A stretch of DNA of 6,720 bases from Acidimicrobiia bacterium (lineage in GTDB: Bacteria; Actinomycetota; Acidimicrobiia; Acidimicrobiales; Ilumatobacteraceae): contig JAUHYJ010000203.1 of assembly GCA_030425785.1 (NCBI GenBank), positions 1 through 6,720 on the forward strand, written 5' to 3'. The position numbers and the translations under genes were made by a program. The notes beneath the pieces were generated by a model. That model was not told the origin of the DNA. It did no database searches and saw nothing but the letters and a program-made list of their open reading frames with translations. This document shows positions 1 to 5,673 of this stretch, piece by piece (positions within the stretch are counted from its first letter, which is position 1; the number at the start of each line of letters is the position of its first letter).

Positions 1-1
1 C

Positions 2-667
2 ACGACCGTCGCACCGACCACCGTCGCACCGACCACGACGGCCACCACCGTCGCACCGACACCGACGACCGAGCCGCCGATGCCGACCGTGGTACCGGGG
101 ATGACCCAGCCCGCCGTCTGGCCGGGTCCGGACACCAGCTTCGACACCGCCGAGGCAGCCGCCGCCGACTTCATCGAGCAGGCGTTCGGCGTCGACGCGT
201 TCCTCGGCGAGTTCATGGCGGGCGACGCGATGAGCGGCGAGATCGAGGTGCTGTCACCGCTCGACGACGACGATCCGGCGACGACGGCGCCGACCGGGGT
301 GGTCCTGCTGCTTCGACGTGTCGTCCCGAACGGTGGGTGGTTCGTCCTCGGCGCCGTGAGCGAGGGCGTGACGATCGAGATGCCCGAGGCGCACACCACG
401 ATCGACGCCGGGATGGTCGAGGTGTCGGGTCTCGGACGCGGGTTCGAGGGGACCCTCGTCGTGCGGGCGTTCGTGGCCGGCGACCGTGACGCCGAGTTCG
501 ACGTGCAGATCGCGGCGACCGACTGGCAGACGCCGGTCCCCTACTCGGTGACCCTCGACCTGACGGCCGCCCAGCCGGGTCAGATGATCGCGATCGTCGC
601 GGTCGGCGACACCGGCATCGAGGCGACCGGCGAGTTCGCGGCGATCCCGGTCGTGATCGCCGGCTGA
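2..667 (+). CDS. Partial secreted/surface protein with Thr-Pro linker and Gmad2-like C-terminal domain (5' end outside window)
   Basis: The reading frame is open from the first complete codon of the window, so the true start lies upstream; the ATG at 80 is internal. The visible part is 221 residues. Residues 1 to about 26 are a low-complexity Thr/Val/Ala/Pro linker with repeated TTVAPT, typical of the segment between a signal or membrane anchor and an extracytoplasmic domain. A mixed domain follows, with an acidic Asp-rich stretch near window positions 262-285. The last 85 or so residues include VSGLGRGFEGTLVVRAF, which resembles the start of the Gmad2 immunoglobulin-like fold (known from proteins that also carry GerMN domains); the rest is beta-rich. 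The role is unknown; a cell-surface or envelope location is inferred. No membrane segment or signal peptide is in the visible part. It ends one base from the convergent selD stop codon. Confidence 0.8.
   Translation, partial: TTVAPTTVAPTTTATTVAPTPTTEPPMPTVVPGMTQPAVWPGPDTSFDTAEAAAADFIEQAFGVDAFLGEFMAGDAMSGEIEVLSPLDDDDPATTAPTGVVLLLRRVVPNGGWFVLGAVSEGVTIEMPEAHTTIDAGMVEVSGLGRGFEGTLVVRAFVAGDRDAEFDVQIAATDWQTPVPYSVTLDLTAAQPGQMIAIVAVGDTGIEATGEFAAIPVVIAG
5..60 (+). repeat. Short direct repeats encoding the TTVAPT linker
   Basis: The 14-base word ACCGTCGCACCGAC occurs three times, at 5-18, 20-33 and 47-60, and encodes the Thr-Val-Ala-Pro-Thr linker. The array may continue to the left of the window. Such repeats can change copy number by slippage and so alter linker length without shifting the frame: the first two copies are 15 bases apart, and the second and third 27 bases apart. 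Confidence 0.75.
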
Positions 668-668
668 G

Positions 669-1691
669 TCAGCGCAGCACCAGCTGGGGGTCGCCCGCCT
701 CGACCACGCCGACGCGCCAGAACCCCTGGTCGTCGAGCTCCGCAGCGACGTCCGGGGTGACCGCCGCCAACAGCCCACCGGACGTCTGCGGGTCGAAGCA
801 CAACGCCTCGGGCCCTGCCGGCGCCGACGAATCGAGGTGGCCGGCGAGATAGTCGCGGTTGCGCGGGTCACCGCCGGTGCGGGCGCCATCGTTCGCAGCC
901 TCGAGGGCGCCGGGGTAGGTCACGAGGCCGGCGGTGTCGACGAGCACCCGCACCCCGCTGCGCTCCGCCATCTCCCACGAGTGGCCGGCCAGGCCGTACC
1001 CGGTCACGTCGGTCACGGCGTGGACGGCGTCGCCGAGTGCCCGCAGCGCCTCGGCTGCGGCCCGGTTGAGCTGCTTCATCCCGGCGATCGCGGCCTGCTG
1101 GTCGGCCGGCGAACCGGCGGCGAGCGCCAGGCCGGTGCCGATCGGCTTCGACAGCATCAGGACGTCGCCCGGCTGAGCGCCCGACTTGCGGAAGATCCGG
1201 TCGGGGTGCACCGTGCCCGTCACGGCCACGCCGTAGATGGGTTCGGGGTTGCGGATCGTGTGGCCGCCGGCGATGGCGCCGCCGGCGGCCGCCACCGTGG
1301 CGGCGCCGGCTTCGAAGATCGCGACGATCGCCTCGCGGGGGAAGTCCTCCGGGAAGGCGGCGACGTTGATCCCCATGACGACCTGGCCACCCATCGCGAA
1401 CACGTCACTACAGGCGTTCGCCGCGGCGATCGCCCCGAAGTCGGACGGGTCGTCGACGAGCGGCGGGAAGAAGTCGGTGGTCGAGACCATCGCGACGTCG
1501 TCGGACACCCGGTACACCGCAGCGTCGTCGAACGGCGCCAAGCCGATCACCAGCGACGGATCGGTCGGCGCCGGGAAGTCGGCGACGAGATCCTTGAGCA
1601 GTGCAGCACCCCACTTGGCGGCGCACCCACCGCACGAGGTCCACTCCGTGAGCTTCAGCGAGTCGAGCGAGGGCAGGTCGGTCAGCGCCAT
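669..1691 (-). CDS. selD: Selenophosphate synthetase (selenide, water dikinase) SelD
   Basis: SelD makes selenophosphate from selenide and ATP, the selenium donor for selenocysteine (via SelA/SelB) and for 2-selenouridine in tRNA. The 340-residue length is normal for the family. Visible motifs: an N-terminal active-site loop, SCGGCAAKW, where C23 and K26 align with the essential Cys17 and Lys20 of E. coli SelD, while the second E. coli cysteine (Cys19) is replaced by Ala25; a metal/ATP-binding segment PFDDAAVY (residues 53-60); NACSDVFAMGG (92-102); AGGHTI (141-146); LSKPIGTG (180-187); DVTGYGLAGH (228-237); and DPQTSGGLL (300-308). The ATG at 1691 is preceded by TAGGCT at exactly -12 to -7, which suits a leaderless transcript. 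No other selenium gene is in the window, so its end use cannot be told here. It converges on the preceding gene with a one-base gap and no visible terminator hairpin. Confidence 0.95.
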   Translation of the reverse strand: MALTDLPSLDSLKLTEWTSCGGCAAKWGAALLKDLVADFPAPTDPSLVIGLAPFDDAAVYRVSDDVAMVSTTDFFPPLVDDPSDFGAIAAANACSDVFAMGGQVVMGINVAAFPEDFPREAIVAIFEAGAATVAAAGGAIAGGHTIRNPEPIYGVAVTGTVHPDRIFRKSGAQPGDVLMLSKPIGTGLALAAGSPADQQAAIAGMKQLNRAAAEALRALGDAVHAVTDVTGYGLAGHSWEMAERSGVRVLVDTAGLVTYPGALEAANDGARTGGDPRNRDYLAGHLDSSAPAGPEALCFDPQTSGGLLAAVTPDVAAELDDQGFWRVGVVEAGDPQLVLR

Positions 1692-1697
1692 GCCCCG

Positions 1698-1703
1698 AGC
1701 CTA
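1698..1703 (-). promoter_or_regulatory. Putative -10 box of a leaderless selD promoter
   Basis: Read on the minus strand, TAGGCT (TANNNT consensus) lies at -12 to -7 relative to the A of the selD ATG, so transcription would start at or next to the start codon. No Shine-Dalgarno-like sequence competes with this reading. A -35 box is not convincing. Confidence 0.5.
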
Positions 1704-1890
1704 CGGCGGTGGTGCGGTGTCGTCCGATCGGTCCTGCCGGGTCGCCACCATGCCCATCCGTCCGAGGGTCGCCGCGAGACCAGCGGCGCTGCCCTCACGT
1801 CGTCACTCGGCGCTCGGCACCACTGCGTGCGACGGTCGGGCACGCATCGCGTCGCCCGAGAAAGAGCGGGGTTGGCGTGCCGACGGGACT

Positions 1891-1958
1891 GGCACGATCT
1901 GTTCCACGTCTGAGCGACACCGCACACGCAGGTCGTCGTTGTCGCTGAGACGTGGAAC
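1891..1958. repeat. Hairpin-forming repeat, copy 1
   Basis: Left arm GTTCCACGTCTGAGCGACA (1901-1919) pairs with right arm TGTCGCTGAGACGTGGAAC (1940-1958) over 19 positions with one mismatch, leaving a 20-base loop. The arm is preceded by GGCACGATCT (1891-1900). From 1891 to 1923 the sequence matches the second copy (2059-2091) at 32 of 33 positions. There is no U-tract, and it lies upstream of both flanking genes, so a terminator is unlikely. A dispersed REP-like or MITE-like intergenic repeat, or a protein-binding palindrome, fits better. Confidence 0.8.
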
Positions 1959-2058
1959 GAAGCAGCCCCCGCCCCGCCGACGCGGCGCCCGGCCCGCTGC
2001 GTCACACCGTCGCGCTCGCCGTGCTTCGCCCAGAACAGGGTGGTCCCGACAGGGCGCC

Positions 2059-2129
2059 GGCACGATCTGTTCCACGTCCGAGCGACACCGCGGTCACGTG
2101 GCTTCGCTGTGGTCGCTGAGACGTGCAAC
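2059..2129. repeat. Hairpin-forming repeat, copy 2 (degenerate)
   Basis: This is the second copy of the element at 1891-1958, 168 bases further on and in the same orientation. Left arm GTTCCACGTCCGAGCGACA (2069-2087) and right arm GGTCGCTGAGACGTGCAAC (2111-2129) pair with four mismatches in 19; the loop is 23 bases. The 5' flank and left arm are almost identical to copy 1, whereas the loops have diverged. That is the pattern expected if the arms and flank are under constraint, or are the recognised part of a mobile repeat. Confidence 0.75.
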
Positions 2130-2152
2130 AACGCAGGCACCACGACACCGGC

Positions 2153-2181
2153 TTGACGATCCGTTCGGCGCGTGGTGTGGT
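2153..2181 (+). promoter_or_regulatory. Putative promoter of the HEAT-like gene (leaderless)
   Basis: TTGACG at 2153-2158 is followed after exactly 17 bases by TGTGGT at 2176-2181, and then after six bases by an in-frame GTG at 2188. The -35 box is close to the sigma70-type consensus and the spacing is optimal. The -10 box is imperfect because it lacks the usual A at position 2. Transcription starting at the GTG would give a leaderless message and supports that start codon. Confidence 0.5.
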
Positions 2182-2187
2182 GGCGCC

Positions 2188-2709
2188 GTGGGCGGGTTCG
2201 AGGACATGCTGCGCGGTGGACACCCGAACTCGCTCGGCCGGACCGAGGAGGTCGTCGACGCGGTCCTCGCCGATCGGTCACGGCTCGACGAGCTGTTCGC
2301 CTGCTACGCCAGCACCGACGAGGTCGTGCGACTGCGGACCTCGAGCGCCATGAAGCGGGTCACGACCGCCGAACCGGACTGGGTACTCCCCTACGTCGAC
2401 CGGCTCCAGCACGAGATCGCAGCGATCGACCAGGCGTCGACGCAGTGGACCCTCGCGATCCTGTTCGACCTGCTCCGCGATCGCCTCTCGTCACAGCAGC
2501 GACGCCGAGCGATCGCGATCATGCAGCGCAACCTCGAGCAGTCGACCGACTGGATCGTGCTCAACACCACCATGCAGACGCTCGGACGCTGGTCGACCGG
2601 CGACGCCGATCTGGGCGACTGGCTGTTGCCCCGGGCGCGACGCCTCGCGGACGATCCGCGCCGGTCGGTCGCCAAGAACGGCCGCGCGCTGGTCGAGCTG
2701 CTCAGCTGA
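2188..2709 (+). CDS. Small all-helical HEAT-repeat-like protein, function unknown
   Basis: The product has 173 residues and no signal peptide or membrane segment, so it is probably cytosolic. It reads as an all-alpha solenoid: amphipathic helix pairs with HEAT-like spacing, for example DEVVRLRTSSAMKRV (44-58) followed by PDWVLPYVDRL (63-73), then STQWTLAILFDLL (84-96), DWIVLNTTMQTLGRW (121-135) and a final PRRSVAKNGRALVELL helix (157-172). HEAT-like proteins usually act as protein-binding scaffolds; no catalytic motif is visible. I chose the GTG at 2188 (MGGFEDMLRGG) because a -35/-10 pair sits directly before it. The alternative is the ATG at 2206, which gives 167 residues; the frame is open further upstream but crosses the hairpin repeats and loses protein-like character. 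The stop overlaps the convergent neighbour by eight bases. Confidence 0.8.
   Translation: MGGFEDMLRGGHPNSLGRTEEVVDAVLADRSRLDELFACYASTDEVVRLRTSSAMKRVTTAEPDWVLPYVDRLQHEIAAIDQASTQWTLAILFDLLRDRLSSQQRRRAIAIMQRNLEQSTDWIVLNTTMQTLGRWSTGDADLGDWLLPRARRLADDPRRSVAKNGRALVELLS
2702..2709. other. 8-base palindrome holding both convergent stop codons
   Basis: TCAGCTGA is a perfect palindrome. Its right end is the TGA stop of the HEAT-like gene (plus strand) and its left end is the reverse complement of the TGA stop of the 410-residue gene (minus strand). The two genes therefore overlap by eight bases tail-to-tail, with no room for a terminator between them. Confidence 0.9.
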
Positions 2710-3934
2710 ACGAGATCGGCTCGTCGGGCGGGTGCTCGCCGGGCTCGACGGGCGGTTCCGGCTCGACCGTCGCAGCACGGGGCGCGTTGGGCGGTGGCGG
2801 CCACAGCGCCTCGCCCGAGATCTCGTCCGTCGACCACTCGGGCGCCACCGTCGGCGACGTCAGCGTCGTCGGGTCACCCGTCTGCTCCCACAGGATCGCC
2901 GGGCGCTCGCCGTGCCAGCGCAGGGCGAACGACACGGCCCCCACCGCCGACGTGGGCACGCCGTAGACCTCGATCGACTGGCCGAGCCACGAGTCGGGCA
3001 GGCCGTCGGGCACCAGCGCTCCGCCCACGGCGAAGACCGACTCGAGCCAGGCGATCGCGGACGGTCCATCTGGCGGTGCATCGGGTCGAGCCGCAGGTTC
3101 GCGCCCGGCGACGATGCGATCGAGATCGCGACGCGCGCGACGCTCGCCCGCGATCGTGAGGACGCGGCGTGCCGCGGTCAGCGCCGCCGTCGCCGACCAC
3201 GACCGATCGGGTCCGAGCAGCTCGACCGCCTCGACGAGCTCGGGCAGCCACGGGTCGGGCCGCTCACCCATGCGGACCAACTCACCGAGGACGATGGCGA
3301 ACCCAACGGGGTCGTCGGCCGCCGTCGGGATCGCGCCCAGCGCGAGCTCGCAACGCGTGGCGGTCACCCGCTCGACGAGGCCGGCCCCGAGCTCACCGTC
3401 GGGCAGCACGAATCGGCTCGCCCGCTCGGTGACGGTCAGCCAGCCGCTCACGACCTGGTGCCACGTCGGCAGACCGGCCGGCAGCGCACCGTTGCGTTGC
3501 GGGCCGTGCACGACCCCGATGCGCAACGTCGCGGCGTGACCGAGCGGCAGCACGAACGCGCCATCGGGCAGCTCGATCCCCTCGATCGGGATGTCGGCGA
3601 TCGGCCGCTCGGTCAGGACGTCGCGACGGCTGAACGCGATGGCGACCGGCAGCGTCGATTCGTTCTCGACCTCGATGATCGTGAGACCGCCACCATCGGG
3701 CACGCTGAACACCCGCTGGACGACGTCGCCGTTCGGCACGCGCACCCGCGTCTCGGTGACGGGCGTGCCGTCGACCCGGACCTGACGCACCGCCGGTTCG
3801 GACGCCGGCACGTGCCAGCGGTCGTCGGCGGCCACGTACCAGTCGATCGACGGCTCGTCGTCCCACGGTTCGATCGCACCCCACGGGGTGATCGAGGCGC
3901 GCCAGCCCGACCCGGTGACTCCGGTCGTGATCAT
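2702..3934 (-). CDS. Uncharacterised 410-residue protein, beta-rich N-terminus and conserved-looking C-terminal domain
   Basis: I do not recognise a characterised family. Residues 1-180 or so are beta-rich and Trp-rich (GWRASITPWGAIEPWDDEP near the start), with VENESTLPVAIAFSRRDVL (89-107), the kind of segment seen in beta-sandwich domains of carbohydrate-active proteins. Residues 205-280 are helical. Residues 291-378 form a compact region containing YGVPTSAVGAVSFALRWHG and ERPAILWEQTGDPTTLTSP, resembling a C-terminal beta domain of six-hairpin-glycosidase-like actinobacterial proteins; that resemblance is from memory and weak. The last 30 residues are a Pro/Glu-rich tail. No signal peptide or transmembrane helix is visible, so it is probably cytosolic. 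The start follows the gpsA stop by 21 bases on the same strand, suggesting one operon, although a clear ribosome binding site is missing. Confidence 0.85.
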   Translation of the reverse strand: MITTGVTGSGWRASITPWGAIEPWDDEPSIDWYVAADDRWHVPASEPAVRQVRVDGTPVTETRVRVPNGDVVQRVFSVPDGGGLTIIEVENESTLPVAIAFSRRDVLTERPIADIPIEGIELPDGAFVLPLGHAATLRIGVVHGPQRNGALPAGLPTWHQVVSGWLTVTERASRFVLPDGELGAGLVERVTATRCELALGAIPTAADDPVGFAIVLGELVRMGERPDPWLPELVEAVELLGPDRSWSATAALTAARRVLTIAGERRARRDLDRIVAGREPAARPDAPPDGPSAIAWLESVFAVGGALVPDGLPDSWLGQSIEVYGVPTSAVGAVSFALRWHGERPAILWEQTGDPTTLTSPTVAPEWSTDEISGEALWPPPPNAPRAATVEPEPPVEPGEHPPDEPISFS

Positions 3935-3955
3935 GCCGTCACGATCATCGAGCGC

Positions 3956-4963
3956 TCAGTCGAATTCGCTCTTGCTCGTGCGGGTCATCAAGGCGGTGAG
4001 GGCATCACGGGCGCCGACGCCCTCGTGGCACACGGCGACGACCTGCTCGGTGATCGGCATCTCGACACCGTACCGGTGCGCCAGATCGAGCACACTCGGC
4101 GAGCTCTTCACACCCTCGGCGACCATGTTCATCGAACCGACGATCTCGTCGATCGATCGCCCCTCGCCGAGCGCTCGACCGACCGAGTTGTTGCGGCTCT
4201 GATGCGACGAGCACGTGGCGATCAGGTCACCCATCCCGGCCAGCCCGGAGAAGGTCATCGGGTCGCCCCCCATCGCCACGCCGAGGCGGGACATCTCCGC
4301 CAGACCCCGCGTGATCAGCGTCGCCCGGGTGTTGTCGCCGAACCCCATGCCCTCGGCCATCCCGGAGGCGATCGCGATGACGTTCTTCACGACCCCGGCG
4401 ACCTCGCAACCGACGACGTCCGGGTTCGTGTACACACGCAGGCTCGGCTGCGTGAGGATCCGCTGGAGCTCGGCGGCGACGGTCGAGTCACGGATGGCGA
4501 CCACGCTGGCCGCCGGCTGACCGGCCATGATCTCGCGAGCCAGGTTCGGCCCGGTCATGACACCCACCGGCCGCCCGGGCATCTCCTCGGCGGCGACCTC
4601 GCTCATCCGCTTCAGGGACTCGCGCTCGAGTCCCTTCGACAGGCTGACGACCGGCACCCACGGCCGCAGGTGCATCGCGGCCTGGCGAGCGACGTCGCGG
4701 AAGCCGTGCGACGGCACCGCCATGACCACCACGTCGGCCTCGGCGACCGCTGCGCCCATGTCGCCGGTGATCGCGAGGGACGAGGGCAGCTCGTACCCGG
4801 GCAGGTAGTCGGGGTTCTCGTGGCTCGACGCCATCGCATCGACGAGTTCGGGTCGCCGCGCCCAGAGCGTGGTCGGGGTGTTGGCCGCAGCGATCGAGGC
4901 GACGGTCGTCCCCCACGAGCCCGCCCCCACCACGGCGACGCGAATCTCGGCTGAACGCGGCAT
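3956..4963 (-). CDS. gpsA: Glycerol-3-phosphate dehydrogenase [NAD(P)+] GpsA
   Basis: GpsA reduces dihydroxyacetone phosphate to sn-glycerol 3-phosphate in the cytosol, supplying the backbone of phospholipids. The 335-residue length is typical. Motifs: Rossmann dinucleotide-binding VAVVGAGSWGTTVA (9-22); SLSKGLE with K110; TGPNLAREI (137-145); the substrate and catalytic segment GVVKNVIAIASGMAEGMGFG with K193 (190-209); and FSGLAGMGDLIATCSSHQSR (238-257). The frame extends upstream to an ATG at 5029, but the extra 22 residues precede the Rossmann strand without any family resemblance. The ATG at 4963 has TACAGT at exactly -12 to -7, as expected for a leaderless message. The gene is divergent from cofC, and the 410-residue gene lies 21 bases downstream. 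The same gpsA/cofC divergent arrangement is found in mycobacteria. Confidence 0.96.
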   Translation of the reverse strand: MPRSAEIRVAVVGAGSWGTTVASIAAANTPTTLWARRPELVDAMASSHENPDYLPGYELPSSLAITGDMGAAVAEADVVVMAVPSHGFRDVARQAAMHLRPWVPVVSLSKGLERESLKRMSEVAAEEMPGRPVGVMTGPNLAREIMAGQPAASVVAIRDSTVAAELQRILTQPSLRVYTNPDVVGCEVAGVVKNVIAIASGMAEGMGFGDNTRATLITRGLAEMSRLGVAMGGDPMTFSGLAGMGDLIATCSSHQSRNNSVGRALGEGRSIDEIVGSMNMVAEGVKSSPSVLDLAHRYGVEMPITEQVVAVCHEGVGARDALTALMTRTSKSEFD

Positions 4964-4969
4964 GGCCGC

Positions 4970-4975
4970 ACTGTA
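4970..4975 (-). promoter_or_regulatory. Putative -10 box of a leaderless gpsA promoter
   Basis: On the minus strand TACAGT (TANNNT) occupies -12 to -7 relative to the A of the ATG at 4963. If used, the message would begin at the start codon, which excludes the longer gpsA frame starting at 5029. No good -35 hexamer is visible at 17 or 18 bases upstream. Confidence 0.55.
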
Positions 4976-5039
4976 AACGACCCGTCCCCGATGCGTCGTC
5001 CCGGTCGGTCGCAGCACCGCCGACGACACGCGGACCCCG

Positions 5040-5045
5040 TAGGGT
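5040..5045 (+). promoter_or_regulatory. Putative -10 box of the cofC-PIG-L operon
   Basis: TAGGGT at 5040-5045 is followed seven bases later by an in-frame GTG at 5053, so transcription would start at or one base before that codon. The box overlaps the alternative upstream GTG at 5044, which would then not be in the message. It lies 65 bases from the oppositely directed gpsA -10 box, so both promoters share one compact divergent region (4964-5052). The -35 region is weak. Confidence 0.5.
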
Positions 5046-5052
5046 GCACGTC

Positions 5053-5673
5053 GTGGAGACGGCGGTGCTGGTGCCGATCAAGGCGTTCCGGGACGCGAAG
5101 GGCCGCCTCGCGGGCGCCTATCGACCTGCGGAGCGGGCGGGTCTCGCGCGTGCCATGGCGGCACGTGTGCTGGCCGCGGCAACCCCGTTCGCGACGTTCG
5201 TCGCATGCGACGACGACGAGGTCGCCAGCTGGTCGACCGCACGCGGTGCCGACGTGCTGTGGACGCCGGGGCTCGGACTGAACGGCGCCATCGAGCACGG
5301 CGCCGAACTGATCGCCGGCAAGGGCTTCGACCACGTCGTGGTCTCGCACGGCGACCTCCCGTTCGCCGAGACGTTCGCCCACGTGATCGAACCCGACGTC
5401 ATCACCCTCGTGCCGGATCACCGCTTCGACGGGACGAACGTGCAGGCCCGCCCGACACGGCCGTTCGCCGCCCGCTACGGCGCCGGCAGCTTCCGGGCCC
5501 ACCTGGCGGACGCACTCGCGGCGGGTGCAGGCGTCCGCGTCGTGGTCGATGCAGCCCTCGCCGCGGACATCGACACGGTCGAGGACCTGGAGCGGTCCGG
5601 CCTCGACCGGCGCGCCGCCCGGCTGCTCGACGACGTGCCGCCCGTCCCGATCGCGAACGACGGCGACCGATGA
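5053..5673 (+). CDS. cofC: 2-phospho-L-lactate / phosphoenolpyruvate guanylyltransferase CofC (FbiD), coenzyme F420 biosynthesis
   Basis: CofC activates 2-phospho-L-lactate (or, in the actinobacterial FbiD form, phosphoenolpyruvate) with GTP, giving the side-chain precursor that CofD/FbiA transfers to the deazaflavin Fo. The 206-residue length fits. Motifs: N-terminal nucleotide-binding VLVPIKAFRDAKGRLA (5-20), GLNGAIEHG (75-83), the metal-binding SHGDLPF (98-104), RFDGTNVQARP (124-134), YGAGSFRAHLADAL (142-155) and DIDTVEDL (172-179). I chose the GTG at 5053 because it gives the usual short lead-in to the first strand and stands just after a TAGGGT -10 box. The GTG at 5044 would add three residues. 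The order gpsA(-) cofC(+) ... hupB(-) matches mycobacteria. The stop overlaps the ATG of the PIG-L gene. The choice between the two substrates cannot be read from sequence alone. Confidence 0.92.
   Translation: METAVLVPIKAFRDAKGRLAGAYRPAERAGLARAMAARVLAAATPFATFVACDDDEVASWSTARGADVLWTPGLGLNGAIEHGAELIAGKGFDHVVVSHGDLPFAETFAHVIEPDVITLVPDHRFDGTNVQARPTRPFAARYGAGSFRAHLADALAAGAGVRVVVDAALAADIDTVEDLERSGLDRRAARLLDDVPPVPIANDGDR

Larger units (their letters stand above)
1692..2187. other. Divergent intergenic region with two hairpin repeats and no convincing gene
   Basis: This is about 500 bases between selD (leftward) and the HEAT-like gene (rightward). Several short frames are open here on both strands, but their translations are Arg/Ser/Pro/Thr-rich and lack domain character, so I treat the region as non-coding. 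It contains the putative selD promoter at its left edge, two copies of an inverted-repeat element (1891-1958 and 2059-2129) and a putative promoter for the rightward gene (2153-2181). I see nothing recognisable between about 1710 and 1885. Confidence 0.7.

Noticed and set aside
837..1913. 358-codon open frame on the plus strand, antisense to selD
   Set aside because: Low-complexity Arg/Gly/His-rich translation over a clear selD; a shadow frame from high GC content.
1901..2129. Hairpins as a CRISPR array or intrinsic terminators
   Set aside because: Only two copies, with an unequal loop inside each palindrome rather than unique spacers between repeats; no cas genes and no T-runs; both flanking genes point away from the region.
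1237..2187. Upstream extension of the HEAT-like gene frame
   Set aside because: The frame is open back to 1237 by chance. The added part runs antisense through selD and across the repeats and reads as Arg/Ser/Pro-rich noise; a promoter sits at 2153-2181.
1682..2281. 199-codon minus-strand frame across the intergenic repeats
   Set aside because: It contains a twice-repeated segment (TWNRSC-type), but this simply translates the two hairpin repeats, which are 168 bases (56 codons) apart and therefore in phase. There is no domain character, and it overlaps the promoter and start of the HEAT-like gene.
2732..4954. 740-codon open frame on the plus strand, antisense to gpsA and the 410-residue gene
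   Set aside because: The translation is an Arg/His/Asp/Gly-rich string without domain motifs, the usual mirror of GC-rich coding sequence. Both minus-strand genes beneath it are protein-like, and gpsA is unmistakable.
4964..5029. 22-residue N-terminal extension of GpsA
   Set aside because: GpsA proteins begin shortly before the first Rossmann strand. The extension has no family resemblance, and the -10 box at 4970-4975 lies inside it.
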